Shown: positions 1-9,212, counted from the first letter of the stretch. The stretch: DNA of 58,987 nt from CALLVY01 sp937899855 (GCA_039820405.1 JBCBQC010000034.1:1-58987), one strand, 5' to 3'. The notes: generated by a model from the sequence alone, not told the origin. Numbers and translations: made by a program.

Positions 1-1614
1 ACCCTTTTTTACCAGCAAGTCCAACAAATGGCCGAGGGTGGGGGCGTACTCTATTTCCCCCCCGGCATCTATTACTTTACCTACGACCTGATGCTCCCCA
101 GTGGGGTGATCTTGCGGGGAGCCAATCCTCAGTTTGCGGATTTGGCGACCCAGGAGGAAGCCTACCTCGCCACTCACTTCCATTTCCCCGCCTGCGCCCC
201 CGGTGCCCCCAGTTTTGTCAGCACCGACTTCGAACGCGAACCCGACCCGGTGGGCCAACACAAACGGATCGAACTGGCGGCGGCAAATACCGAACGGGTA
301 GCCCTGGTGTACCTCGATATCAATCGGGGCATCATCGATTTTTCCAGCAAAGCCTACGACCGGGCCGTTGATAAGGACTGGCTCAAGACGGGACATAAAG
401 ACCTGTTGCTCTTGGGCCTACGGGTCAATAACGCTTCGGTAGCGGATCCCGGTTTGCCGACGGCCTTCCAAGTGGAGCACAATCAGGGATGGCAGCGGTG
501 GCCCTGGGACTTGGCTGCCAATATCAATCTGACGGCAAAAAAGAATGCGGCCGTACTGGACTGTTGGATCAATAATGCCCCAACGGATAGCTACCGCCAA
601 AACAATTACATGCTCGATGACGGCATGACCTTCGATGGCTACGATGCCGAATATAAGGTTACCGATCATCCCGGTATTGCCATCAATTATCCGGCGGCAG
701 CGGGGATGGAAAACCACAAATCCTTTCGGTCGATTGAGGTAAGTGCCAACCGGATTGCGGTGACCAAGGGAAACGAAGGCTTCGTAGGTATTCCCACCCC
801 TCTATTGCGCAACAACAAAGTCAGCATCATCCAAGAAAAGGAAAACCTCATCGTGGATGGACGCCGGGTAGATGCTTTTGATTACAACCTCCTTTACGCC
901 GATGCGGAGTTGGCCAAGGCGGGAACGCATAGCAACCAGTTTGGCTACTCGCTAAATTACCGCTACGTCGAGCCCGAGCGGGTAGACGAGAATGAAAAAT
1001 ATCCCCTGGTCTTGTTTCTGCACGACTTTACCAGCAAGGGAACCGACAACCGCAGTCAATTGCGGCACTTCCTCTGGCAAATGGCCACGCCCGAGGCGCG
1101 CGGTGACTTTCCCTGCTACATCGTAGCTCCGCAACTGACGCACGACGAAAACCTTTGGCGGGCGCGCTACAATTTCTCTTACACCTTTCCCCTACAAGTT
1201 TGCGAGCAGATCGTGGAGGAGTTTTGTCAAAAATATCCGGTCGATCGCGATCGCATTTACCTGGTCGGTGCGGGCGTTGGCGGTGATTCGGTCTGGGACC
1301 TGGCGATCTACAATCCCGACACCTTCGCGGCCCTGGCCTGCTTTGGCGGTGCCTACCACTTCGATCGGCAATCGGCCAAGCAGATTGCGCACCTGCCGAT
1401 TTGGATGATTTGGGGAGAAGACGACGAATGGTTGCCCCAGGAGCGGCGCCAACTGACCCTGGTCGAATTGCAACTGGCCGGTGCCAAGGGAGTGAAGGTG
1501 CTCAATATCCCCCGGATGGGTAAAAAGTGCTGGAACCGAATCGTCGAGCAGGAGCCCGACTTTCTCCCCTGGTTGTTCCGCCAAAAACGGGATGCCTCCT
1601 TTAGTGCGAAATAA
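1..1614 (+). CDS. Pectate-lyase-like beta-helix protein with C-terminal pseudo-esterase domain (5' partial)
   Basis: The frame is open from base 1, so the true start lies upstream; the first internal Met is at 28. The opening residues (GGG-V-LYFPPG-Y) are the classic N-terminal strand of pectin/pectate-lyase-like right-handed beta-helix proteins. From about base 980 onward the protein looks like an alpha/beta-hydrolase of the predicted-peptidase/esterase type (PLVLFLHD, IVAPQL, DRDRIYL, WGEDDEW). The nucleophile elbow, normally GxSxGG, reads GAGVGG with Gly (codon 1273-1275) where Ser is expected. The usual GH..W histidine is Lys (codon 1522-1524). The hydrolase part is therefore probably catalytically dead and may bind carbohydrate or protein. 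No frameshift is visible. It ends 23 bp before the peroxidase gene on the same strand. The family assignment is secure at the fold level; the substrate is unknown. Confidence 0.75.
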   Translation, partial: TLFYQQVQQMAEGGGVLYFPPGIYYFTYDLMLPSGVILRGANPQFADLATQEEAYLATHFHFPACAPGAPSFVSTDFEREPDPVGQHKRIELAAANTERVALVYLDINRGIIDFSSKAYDRAVDKDWLKTGHKDLLLLGLRVNNASVADPGLPTAFQVEHNQGWQRWPWDLAANINLTAKKNAAVLDCWINNAPTDSYRQNNYMLDDGMTFDGYDAEYKVTDHPGIAINYPAAAGMENHKSFRSIEVSANRIAVTKGNEGFVGIPTPLLRNNKVSIIQEKENLIVDGRRVDAFDYNLLYADAELAKAGTHSNQFGYSLNYRYVEPERVDENEKYPLVLFLHDFTSKGTDNRSQLRHFLWQMATPEARGDFPCYIVAPQLTHDENLWRARYNFSYTFPLQVCEQIVEEFCQKYPVDRDRIYLVGAGVGGDSVWDLAIYNPDTFAALACFGGAYHFDRQSAKQIAHLPIWMIWGEDDEWLPQERRQLTLVELQLAGAKGVKVLNIPRMGKKCWNRIVEQEPDFLPWLFRQKRDASFSAK

Positions 1615-1637
1615 TTTCTCCGTTCCCTAACCTACTG

Positions 1638-2657
1638 ATGATTATGAAAAAAATATTCCTCCATTGTCGTCGTACTACTTGGGTACTGGCCACCATCGGC
1701 CTGCTTTTTGTGCTGGCCGTTTCCGCCGACCTGGCCCCCGTTTCGGACCTGCCCCAAAGCTCCGCGGAATTGGGAGAGCGGCTTTTCATGGACCCCATTT
1801 TGTCCAAGGATTTTACCGTGAGTTGCTCCTCCTGTCACCAGCCCGAATTTGCCTTTGCCGATACCATGACTTTTAGTATGGGCATCAACGGGGTGCCCAC
1901 CGGGCGCAATACCCCTACGGCTACTTACATGAACAACCACCATGTTTTTTTTTGGGACGGCCGCGCCCAAAGCCTCGAAGAGCAGGCCTCCGGACCCATT
2001 ACGCACCCCCACGAAATGGGCCTTCCCCTGCCCGAGGCTATCGACCGTTTGACTAAACATACCGACTACCGCAACGCTTTCTTGCGGATTTACCACCGTC
2101 CACCGGATTCGATGTTGCTCGTCAAGGCCATCGCCGATTTCGAACGCACCCTGGCTCCCTACGATTCGCCCTACGATCGCTTTTTGGCGGGAGAGGACGA
2201 GGCGCTTTCCGAATCCGCCAAGCGGGGAATGTTGCTGTTTTTTAAAGAGCAGACTTGCAACAATGATCCCTGTCATTCTGGGCCCGACATGGGGGCCGAC
2301 TCCCTGGTGAGCCTCGGCATTTTTAGCCCCACCGACCGGGGCCTCTTCGAATTGACCAAAGATTCGGCCGACATTGGGAAGTTTAAATCCGTTCACCTGC
2401 GAAACATCGCCATCACGGCTCCCTACATGCACGATGGCTCCAAAAAGACCCTACACGAGGTGGTGCGCTTTTACAACACCCCCGCCAATTTTACCCACGA
2501 AAACGTCCACTACGACGCGCGAACCGTCACCTTTCAAATGACCGATCAGCAGGTCGATGACCTGGTGGCCTTTATGGAATCCTTAACCGATCAACGCTAC
2601 CTGCACTTGCTGGAAAGGCCCTCCCAAAGGGAAGGCCCGGAACCAAGTGCGGATTAA
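1638..2657 (+). CDS. Di-heme cytochrome-c peroxidase (MauG/CCP family)
   Basis: This is a 339-residue periplasmic protein with an N-terminal signal anchor (basic MKK..CRR followed by a hydrophobic stretch to about residue 30). The first heme motif is CSSCH at C63-H67. The second is C207-x4-C212-H213, a CX4CH spacing rather than the CXXCH expected in this family. Other family signatures are FWDGR, PITHP.EM and the C-terminal YMHDGS...LHEVVRFYN. Family members reduce hydrogen peroxide with electrons from small c-type cytochromes or, as MauG, oxidise protein side chains. ATG at 1638 and ATG at 1644 are both possible starts. It is followed after 28 bp by the CmlA-like gene, so co-transcription is plausible. 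The enzyme class is clear; the physiological substrate is not. Confidence 0.88.
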   Translation: MIMKKIFLHCRRTTWVLATIGLLFVLAVSADLAPVSDLPQSSAELGERLFMDPILSKDFTVSCSSCHQPEFAFADTMTFSMGINGVPTGRNTPTATYMNNHHVFFWDGRAQSLEEQASGPITHPHEMGLPLPEAIDRLTKHTDYRNAFLRIYHRPPDSMLLVKAIADFERTLAPYDSPYDRFLAGEDEALSESAKRGMLLFFKEQTCNNDPCHSGPDMGADSLVSLGIFSPTDRGLFELTKDSADIGKFKSVHLRNIAITAPYMHDGSKKTLHEVVRFYNTPANFTHENVHYDARTVTFQMTDQQVDDLVAFMESLTDQRYLHLLERPSQREGPEPSAD

Positions 2658-2685
2658 CCTAAATCCCCTAATAGAATCCTTAGTT

Positions 2686-4302
2686 ATGGAAAAACTAGTA
2701 TACCTCAAACCCAACGTGGTCATCGAACCACTGATTGATAAATGGTACGCCTGGTCCCATCTGATTTCACCCGCTACCGCAGCGATGAACATCACCGGGC
2801 GCCACCTAAAAATCATGCAATCTTTTATCAATGCTCCCCAAATCCACGAGGCCGCCTGTCGGAATCCCAAGATGCTGGGGGGCCCCTTCATGGACATTCC
2901 CGCCAGCAAGGTGGAAGAGGTCAAAGCCCTCCGCGATGAGATTCGCTACAAACGCGAACACATCGTCGCCTTCTCCGATGCCATCAAAGAATTGGATGCG
3001 ATGCTCAAGCAGCACCCCCGGGGCTATTCCCTGGATTCGGCTTACGAAAAAGTACCCGACATCCTCAAGGGCTACGTGGAATTGGTGTACGACCTGAACC
3101 ACAACGCCAGCTATCGCTTTTACGAAGCCTTGCTGTTTCACAGCGAATTGTACGACCCCGGTATGCAGAGCATCGCGATGTGGGTCACCGAAAACGATGA
3201 CCGCCCCTTCGTACTGAGTACGCCACGGATGGAGGAAGAAGACGTACTGCATTTCAATATTCCCTTTGCCCACCCCTTCATCGACGCCGTCAGCCGGATG
3301 AAGCGCGAGGCGCGGCCCCTGAGCGAATTGTACGAGCTGCTGCCCGTAAAGCAAGCCGATCGGGCGCGTTTTGAAAGCTTCTTTACCGAAGAGGCGCCCC
3401 CGGCTTACAACAAATACACCGGCGACCGGGTGCGGATGCGCTACTTTGGGCACGCTTGTATTTTGGTGGAAACCAAGGACGTCAGCATCCTCGTCGATCC
3501 CCTCATCAGCTACTACGGCTACCACCACGAGGTCGACCGCTTCTCGGATGTCGACCTGCCCGATCAGATCGATTACGTTTTGATTACGCACAATCACCAG
3601 GATCACATCCTATTCGAGACCTTGCTACCGCTGCGCCACAAGATCAAGAACATCATCGTACCCAAGACCACTTCGGGCTCCTTACAGGACCCCAATCTCA
3701 AGCTCATGTTTGAGGCGATTGGTTTTGACCAGGTCATCGAGCAGGGAGAATTTGAAAAGACGGTCTTTAGCGACTGTACCATCACGGGAATCCCCTTCCT
3801 CGGTGAACACAGCGACCTTAATATCCAGTGCAAGCTCTGTCACCACGTTCAGGTGGGGGAATTCAAACTGCTCTTCGTAGCGGATTCCTGCAATATCGAG
3901 GAGCGGATGTACCACCACGTCGAGCGGATTATGGGTGGGGTGGATGTGGTCCTGCTGGGGATGGAATGCGATGGAGCGCCGCTGAGCTGGCTGTACGGCC
4001 CGCTGCTGACGGAGGAGCTGTCGCGAGAAAACGATACCTCCCGTCGCCTGGCGGGGTCGAACTTTAAGCGGGGTAAAAACCTGGTAGACACCTTCAAACC
4101 CCAGGAAGTTTACGTCTACGCGATGGGCTTAGAACCCTGGCTCAAGTTTATTAGCAGCATTCAATACACCGAGGACTCCAGTCCGATCCTGGCTTCCAAT
4201 AAGCTGATCGAATACTGTAGTGCCGAGGGCATGATCGTGGAGCGGCTTTACGGGGAGAAAGAACTGTTTTACGAAAAACAATTGAGGGCGGTGTCGGTTT
4301 AG
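2686..4302 (+). CDS. CmlA-like diiron oxygenase with metallo-beta-lactamase fold
   Basis: The start is taken as ATG 2686 (538 aa), because the reading frame upstream of it overlaps the peroxidase gene. An N-terminal domain of about 240 residues precedes a metallo-beta-lactamase fold. Metal ligands visible are H302-N-H304-Q-D306-H307, then E374 in LGEHSDL where hydrolytic relatives have His, and D400 in VADSCN. As I recall them, the ligands of CmlA, the chloramphenicol-pathway beta-hydroxylase of carrier-bound p-aminophenylalanine, sit at the same spacing shifted by three residues, and total length is also similar. The Glu-for-His change is the hallmark separating diiron oxygenases from zinc hydrolases. 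I infer beta-hydroxylation of an aminoacyl group on a peptidyl carrier. That fits the condensation domain, SyrP-like oxygenase and thioesterase encoded further on, although no carrier protein is in this window. Confidence 0.72.
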   Translation: MEKLVYLKPNVVIEPLIDKWYAWSHLISPATAAMNITGRHLKIMQSFINAPQIHEAACRNPKMLGGPFMDIPASKVEEVKALRDEIRYKREHIVAFSDAIKELDAMLKQHPRGYSLDSAYEKVPDILKGYVELVYDLNHNASYRFYEALLFHSELYDPGMQSIAMWVTENDDRPFVLSTPRMEEEDVLHFNIPFAHPFIDAVSRMKREARPLSELYELLPVKQADRARFESFFTEEAPPAYNKYTGDRVRMRYFGHACILVETKDVSILVDPLISYYGYHHEVDRFSDVDLPDQIDYVLITHNHQDHILFETLLPLRHKIKNIIVPKTTSGSLQDPNLKLMFEAIGFDQVIEQGEFEKTVFSDCTITGIPFLGEHSDLNIQCKLCHHVQVGEFKLLFVADSCNIEERMYHHVERIMGGVDVVLLGMECDGAPLSWLYGPLLTEELSRENDTSRRLAGSNFKRGKNLVDTFKPQEVYVYAMGLEPWLKFISSIQYTEDSSPILASNKLIEYCSAEGMIVERLYGEKELFYEKQLRAVSV

Positions 4303-4306
4303 GGGG

Positions 4307-4364
4307 CTCAAATCACCATTTGAGACGTCTTAAAAGCCATTTTGCAACGCTCTGGGAGGCTTTT
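4307..4364 (+). terminator. Two consecutive terminator-like hairpins
   Basis: A perfect 7-bp stem with a 4-nt loop (CTCAAAT/ATTTGAG, 4307-4324) starts 4 bp after the stop of the CmlA-like gene. A second stem, AAAAGCC/GGCTTTT (4332-4338 with 4358-4364), ends in four T. Together they probably end the upstream transcript before the receptor gene. Confidence 0.55.
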
Positions 4365-4448
4365 CGGCCCACCTTTGAGTCGTTCAATACAGCCGTCGAT
4401 TTTTTCAAAAACAGATTTTCTATCCATCAAACAAAACTCTCTTGCATC

Positions 4449-6887
4449 ATGAAAACCGTAGACAAACTTAACAAATTCACATTATTACTAGTCATTAGCC
4501 TCTGGTCGACGGCACTTTGGGGGCAGCAAGCCCGCCTGAGTGGTAAAATATTAGGGGAAGGACAAGAGCCGCTGGCCCTCGCCGTAGTAAAGGTCGAGCA
4601 GGCCAGTGACTCTTCCTTTGTAAAAGGCAGCGTAGCCGACGAGGAGGGCAACTTTATCGTCGAGGGGTTGGCCGCTGGTCGGTACCAGCTCAACATCTCC
4701 AACATCGGCTACTCCTCCGTACTCATCTCGGCCTTCGAACTGTCCAAAGGAGAAAGCAAAGAACTGGGCACCATCCAGATGTCGGTCAACGCGACCGATC
4801 TGGAAGTCGTTACCGTCAAATCCCTCCGCCCCGTGGTGGAGCAAAAGATCGACATGACGGTGCTCAACTTAAACAATATGATTACCGACGGAAAAAATTC
4901 AATCGATGTGCTGCGTTATGGCCCCGGCGTGGTCGTTGGTCAAGAAGGGGAGGTGTCGATGAACAATAAGTCGCAGCTCACCATCATGATTAACGGGAAA
5001 GCAGTTCGTGCGGAAGGACAAAAGCTGGGGACCATTTTACGATCCATCCAGGCCAATACCATCGAGCGGATTGAGGTGATTTCCAATCCCTCGGCGCGCT
5101 ACGATGCGGCGGGATCGGGTGGCATCATCAACATCGTGCTCAAGCGGCGTAGCAACCTGGGGACCAAGTACTACTTTGAACAGGACTTCCAGTACGCCGC
5201 CAACGACCGTTGGAGAACTTCCCTGACCGTCAACCACCGCACGGAAAACATGCACCTCCACGCGACCGGTTACTACTCGATCGGGAGTTACGATTTCCTG
5301 ACCGATGGTTTTCGCATCGCCACGATCGACAACGAACAAACCTATTTCCTACAGGATTTTGACAACGACCAGTACTGGCGGAGCCCCACCGGCAACATCG
5401 GCGCCGATTTTTACCTCGGCGAGCGCGCGACGGTCGGACTGGGGGTCGTCGGTTTCCAATCCACTTCGGGCTCGCGACAGTCAAACATCTCTGACGTCGG
5501 CTTTGTCGGCGGCCCGGTCGATTCGATCCTGACCACCAATTTCTTCAATCCCCACGAGCGCTACTACCTCTTGTACAATGCCAACTACCGCTACGAGGAT
5601 ACTACCGGACAGCGTTTTACCTTCGATTTTGATCTGGGAGACCTCAATTTCCAACAGCTGCGCAATACCAACAGCATCATCCAGGGCGTGACTACGGGCA
5701 ATACGGTCATGGACGACCGCAACCTGGATCAGTCCAACATCATCAGCCTGTACTCCTCCAAAGTCGACTGGGTCAAACCCTTTAGCGATCGCTTTAAGAT
5801 GGAGTTGGGGGCCAAGGTCTCCTTCGTTGGGGTCGACCACTCTCTGGAATCGCTACACCGACCCAATGGAGCGGAAGAATTCCGCAACGACTCGCTTCAG
5901 TCCAACGAATTTTTCTACGACGAAACCATCTTAGCGGGTTATACCAACCTTACCTGGCGTTACAAAAAGTGGGGCTTCCAGGCGGGAACCCGCCTCGAAC
6001 AAACCCGAATCAAGGGCCTTTCGGTCGACCTGTTTGACAACCGGATCGCCGAACCCGACTCGGTGTACCTCAGTATCTTCCCCTCGGCTTTTATCACCTA
6101 CGATTTTACCCCCGAGCACAAGGTACGGGCCTCCTACAGCCGTCGGATCAACCGGCCGCACTACTCGGACATCAATCCCTTTTCGTACTTCGACAACATC
6201 TACTCCTTTTTCCGGGGCAATTCCTCGCTCGGACCGGACTTTACCGATAGCTACGAGCTGTCCTACAGTTACCTGGACGCTGCCACCGTATCGTTTGCCT
6301 ACTCCAATACCTTTAACCTGCGGACCTACTTTATCGTTCAGGAAGATGGGGTAGACATCGGAAGCTTCAAGAATGCGGGGAACATCGAACGCCTCAACAT
6401 CAACATCAGTACCCCCATGCCGATCGCCGATTGGTGGAATGGCTTTGTGTGGATCGGTCCCTACGCGCAAATTTACGATGGGGAGGTGGGCAACGCACCC
6501 CTGGCTTACACCCAGTGGGGGGTCAATGGCTTTATGATGCACAATTTTTCCAAAGACAAGTGGAATTTCGAAATCTCCGGTTGGTTCAACTCCCGCAAGC
6601 AAGAAATCATGGAAGAATTCGGGACTCGGGGGGCACTGAACCTGTCGATTGGTCGCCGCATCATGGGCGACAAGGGCTACCTCAAACTACAACTAAACGA
6701 CTTACTTAACACCAACTTCACCAACAACATGGTCGACTTTAACGGCGTGCGTTCGCAGCACATCACCTTTATCGAAGGCCGAAGCTTTAACATCAACTTT
6801 AGCTGCAACATTGGCAACGATAAGGTTAAAGATGCTGATTATCGCTCAACAGCTAGTGAAGAGGAAAAGAATCGAGTAAACAATTGA
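4449..6887 (+). CDS. TonB-dependent outer-membrane receptor-like protein (carboxypeptidase-regulatory plug plus beta-barrel)
   Basis: ATG 4449 (812 aa) is preferred over upstream in-frame codons, because MKTVDKLNKF followed by a hydrophobic segment ending WGQQA is a typical signal peptide. Residues from about 25 to 110 form a CarboxypepD_reg-like beta-sandwich (GKILGEGQEPL...GNF.VEGL..G.Y...IS.IGY). A plug-like region follows with IMINGK and IERIEVISNPSARYDAAGSGGIINIVLK, and the remainder is a 22-strand-type outer-membrane barrel of the OMP_b-brl_3 kind. Proteins of this type import or display large ligands at the outer membrane. No SusD-like partner or FecIR regulator adjoins it, so the ligand cannot be inferred. 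The next gene starts 50 bp downstream after a strong hairpin. Confidence 0.85.
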   Translation: MKTVDKLNKFTLLLVISLWSTALWGQQARLSGKILGEGQEPLALAVVKVEQASDSSFVKGSVADEEGNFIVEGLAAGRYQLNISNIGYSSVLISAFELSKGESKELGTIQMSVNATDLEVVTVKSLRPVVEQKIDMTVLNLNNMITDGKNSIDVLRYGPGVVVGQEGEVSMNNKSQLTIMINGKAVRAEGQKLGTILRSIQANTIERIEVISNPSARYDAAGSGGIINIVLKRRSNLGTKYYFEQDFQYAANDRWRTSLTVNHRTENMHLHATGYYSIGSYDFLTDGFRIATIDNEQTYFLQDFDNDQYWRSPTGNIGADFYLGERATVGLGVVGFQSTSGSRQSNISDVGFVGGPVDSILTTNFFNPHERYYLLYNANYRYEDTTGQRFTFDFDLGDLNFQQLRNTNSIIQGVTTGNTVMDDRNLDQSNIISLYSSKVDWVKPFSDRFKMELGAKVSFVGVDHSLESLHRPNGAEEFRNDSLQSNEFFYDETILAGYTNLTWRYKKWGFQAGTRLEQTRIKGLSVDLFDNRIAEPDSVYLSIFPSAFITYDFTPEHKVRASYSRRINRPHYSDINPFSYFDNIYSFFRGNSSLGPDFTDSYELSYSYLDAATVSFAYSNTFNLRTYFIVQEDGVDIGSFKNAGNIERLNINISTPMPIADWWNGFVWIGPYAQIYDGEVGNAPLAYTQWGVNGFMMHNFSKDKWNFEISGWFNSRKQEIMEEFGTRGALNLSIGRRIMGDKGYLKLQLNDLLNTNFTNNMVDFNGVRSQHITFIEGRSFNINFSCNIGNDKVKDADYRSTASEEEKNRVNN

Positions 6888-6902
6888 TATCATTTTCACA
6901 CC

Positions 6903-6922
6903 GAAGAAGCTCCGGCTTCTTC
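6903..6922 (+). terminator. Strong hairpin between receptor and DUF2807 gene
   Basis: GAAGAAGC and GCTTCTTC form a perfect 8-bp stem around a TCCG tetraloop. No U-tract follows, and the hairpin ends 15 bp before the ATG at 6938. It could be an mRNA-processing or stabilising element as well as a weak terminator. Confidence 0.5.
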
Positions 6923-6937
6923 ACAAAACCAAATCAC

Positions 6938-8002
6938 ATGTCTGTTCAAAAACCCTTCAAAACGAAGTGGCATTTCCAAGTAGGATTTAGCTTCTTACTC
7001 CTCTTACTCACCCAATTTGTAGTGGCGCAAACCAATGGTAATGGCAACCTAGATTCCCAGTACCGCCCCTTGGCTGACTACAATAGAATTTACGTAGCGC
7101 TCTCCTGCGATATGGAGATCATCGTTTCGAACACCTCCAGTGCGGGCTTAACCATCACGGCGGAAAGTAACTTACTGCCCCTGATCAACACCGACGTTAC
7201 TAACGGCGAACTGGTCATCAAGCCCACCACCACTTTGGCCCCTGGTTACAAGATCAAAATCAAGGCATCCACTACGGCCTTGAAGTACCTCGAAACCTCC
7301 AACGGACCGAATGATGCTTACTACGTCACCGGTGTCTCCGGTGCTGACTTCCGCCTGCTCAACGTCAAGGCCGATGTCGTCGTGGATGGCAACGTCCGCG
7401 CCCTGAGCCTCCAGATGGAAAGTGGTAACTTCTACGGCAACGATTTTACGACCAAAGATGCCTTGATCGAAGTTTGGGGTGGTGGTCGTGCCATTACCAC
7501 CATTGACGGTACCGGTTGTGGTGCCTTGGTAGGACATTCGACTTCACTCGTTTACGGCGGCTCTCCCAACTGGGAAATGCAGTTGGTAGATGGTGCCCAG
7601 CGGATTCCCTTCAGCAACGCTCCGATGGCGGATCTGGCCCAACGGCGTCAGGCGGTGATCGACCGGGTACGGGCGAGCCAGGAAATCCCACCGGCCCTTT
7701 ACGCGGATGGTGGTGAATTTGCCCGTCAGAAGTACATCGCTTCGAAGGTAAAAGTCGAATTGGTCAACAATGCCGGCTACGATATTGTCGTTGGCATGAT
7801 TGGGCCCCAGTCCAAGCGTTTTGACTACGACGTACCTTTCGGTGCGGGCCAATCTCGGGTAGAGCGCGTCGCTGCGGGCACGCGTCTCATGCTTTTGGGG
7901 CCCACCCGCAAGAAGCAACAATTGCTGAAGATAACGAAGGCCAATGAAGGCAAGCAGATCCTCCTCTTCAACTCGTTGACGACGAAGGACGAGAATCGCT
8001 AA
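6938..8002 (+). CDS. Secreted DUF2807 (head GIN domain) protein, copy 1
   Basis: ATG 6938 gives 354 aa with a signal peptide (hydrophobic GFSFLLLLLTQF, cleavage near VVAQ). Residues about 45-210 carry the DUF2807 pattern: YNRIYVALSCDMEI, ITAESNLLPLI, IKIKA and repeated short beta-strands ending in WGGG. DUF2807 folds as a beta-helix-like adhesin head. A separate C-terminal module (about residues 265-350) contains ELVNNAGY, RFDYDVPF and AGQSR and is shared with the next gene. The in-frame extension to 6884 would overlap the receptor gene and lacks a signal peptide at its N-terminus, so it was not chosen. The role is unknown, probably a surface or periplasmic beta-rich protein. Confidence 0.78.
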   Translation: MSVQKPFKTKWHFQVGFSFLLLLLTQFVVAQTNGNGNLDSQYRPLADYNRIYVALSCDMEIIVSNTSSAGLTITAESNLLPLINTDVTNGELVIKPTTTLAPGYKIKIKASTTALKYLETSNGPNDAYYVTGVSGADFRLLNVKADVVVDGNVRALSLQMESGNFYGNDFTTKDALIEVWGGGRAITTIDGTGCGALVGHSTSLVYGGSPNWEMQLVDGAQRIPFSNAPMADLAQRRQAVIDRVRASQEIPPALYADGGEFARQKYIASKVKVELVNNAGYDIVVGMIGPQSKRFDYDVPFGAGQSRVERVAAGTRLMLLGPTRKKQQLLKITKANEGKQILLFNSLTTKDENR

Positions 8003-8015
8003 CTTACTTTGCCAG

Positions 8016-8075
8016 AGTGGGGGGAAGCCCGAGCCCAGCTTGCGGCTGTCTCCCCCCACTATGGAGGTCGGGCTT
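8016..8075 (+). other. Interleaved inverted repeats with pseudoknot topology
   Basis: AGTGGGGGGA (8016-8025) pairs with TCCCCCCACT (8051-8060), and AAGCCCGA (8025-8032) pairs with TCGGGCTT (8068-8075). The order a-b-a'-b' means the two helices cannot nest, so they form either a pseudoknot or two alternative hairpins. The element lies 13 bp after one DUF2807 gene and 75 bp before its paralogue. Confidence 0.5.
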
Positions 8076-8150
8076 CTTGGAGTTTGTTAGATTTTCCGGG
8101 GAATGGTTTACAAACCCCCCAGAAAATCGTAAAATGGATAATTAAATTCA

Positions 8151-9212
8151 ATGTATATGATCACTCAACAAATTTTAGCAAACGTCATTAAGCCCTGGAG
8201 GCTCGTCGGGATCTTCATCCTAGCCTGCTCTACGGTCGCCAGCACCCAAATCATTGGGAGCGGTAATTTGGAGAGCCAGCTGCGAGCCTCCGACCTCTTT
8301 ACTACCCTGATTGTCGAACTGCCGGCCGATGTGGAGGTCGTCTGTCAAAGCCTACCCCGCATCGAAATTACGGCCGACCAGAACCTGCTGAACCACATCG
8401 AAACCAAGGTGTGGGGCAACGAATTGCGCATCAAAGCGACCGCCGATATTCGCCCCAGCCACCAGATCAAAATCAAGATCGGTACCGCCTTTTTACACAA
8501 GTTGGAAACGGCCATCGGCGAGCATTACTACCGCGTCAGTGACATCAAGACTTCCTTCTTTGAACTGGTCAACTTTTCGGGCAAGGTCATCCTTGAGGGC
8601 CAAGCCGAAGAATTGAACCTGATGATGGAAAACGGGCACTTGTACGCCGACGATCTGCGCACCCAAAAAGCCCACGCCGAAATCTGGGGGGGCGGTGCCG
8701 CCGTCGTCCAGGTCAGTGGCGAACTGAGTGGGGTGCTCACCCGGGGCAGTCAGGTCATGTACCTCCAAGAACCTCAACGGGTCAAGGCCTCCCTGGGCCG
8801 CGACGCCCAAATGACGGGTACCAACGAGCTGAAAGAGGACTTTCAATTGGAACGTCGCAAAGACGGCGTAATGGATCGGATCACGGGAGTTCAAAAATTG
8901 CCTCCTCCCACGACGGCCACCGATGAGCTAGGCCCCGTTGCGGGAACCCGCCCCAAACCCTCCAAAAAGGAGTACGAACGTGTCTCCCTAGTCCTGGTCA
9001 ACAACAGTGGAGAAAAGATTGACGTCAACGTCGTGGGGCCTCCGGGAGATCGTTTTGACTACGGCGTCCCCTTCCGAGCGGGTCAGGAGCGACTGGAGAA
9101 CCTCCCCGTTGGTACGCGTGTCTATTTGGTCCGCCGGTTTTGGTTCAATGAATTGCTGGTGACCATCCAGCCCGGTACTTCCAACTTCCGGTTGAATTTA
9201 TTTGATGATTAA
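8151..9212 (+). CDS. Secreted DUF2807 (head GIN domain) protein, copy 2
   Basis: The 353-residue product is paralogous to the preceding gene. Shared features are the order signal peptide, GNLESQ, a DUF2807 core with IKIKIG and WGGG, and the C-terminal block LVNNSGE..., RFDYGVPF, AGQERLENLPVGTR. ATG 8157 is an alternative start. The linker before the C-terminal block is longer and more charged than in copy 1. Divergence is high enough that the duplication is old. The function is unknown; both copies probably act outside the cytoplasm. A 69-bp gap separates it from the AraC gene. Confidence 0.75.
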   Translation: MYMITQQILANVIKPWRLVGIFILACSTVASTQIIGSGNLESQLRASDLFTTLIVELPADVEVVCQSLPRIEITADQNLLNHIETKVWGNELRIKATADIRPSHQIKIKIGTAFLHKLETAIGEHYYRVSDIKTSFFELVNFSGKVILEGQAEELNLMMENGHLYADDLRTQKAHAEIWGGGAAVVQVSGELSGVLTRGSQVMYLQEPQRVKASLGRDAQMTGTNELKEDFQLERRKDGVMDRITGVQKLPPPTTATDELGPVAGTRPKPSKKEYERVSLVLVNNSGEKIDVNVVGPPGDRFDYGVPFRAGQERLENLPVGTRVYLVRRFWFNELLVTIQPGTSNFRLNLFDD

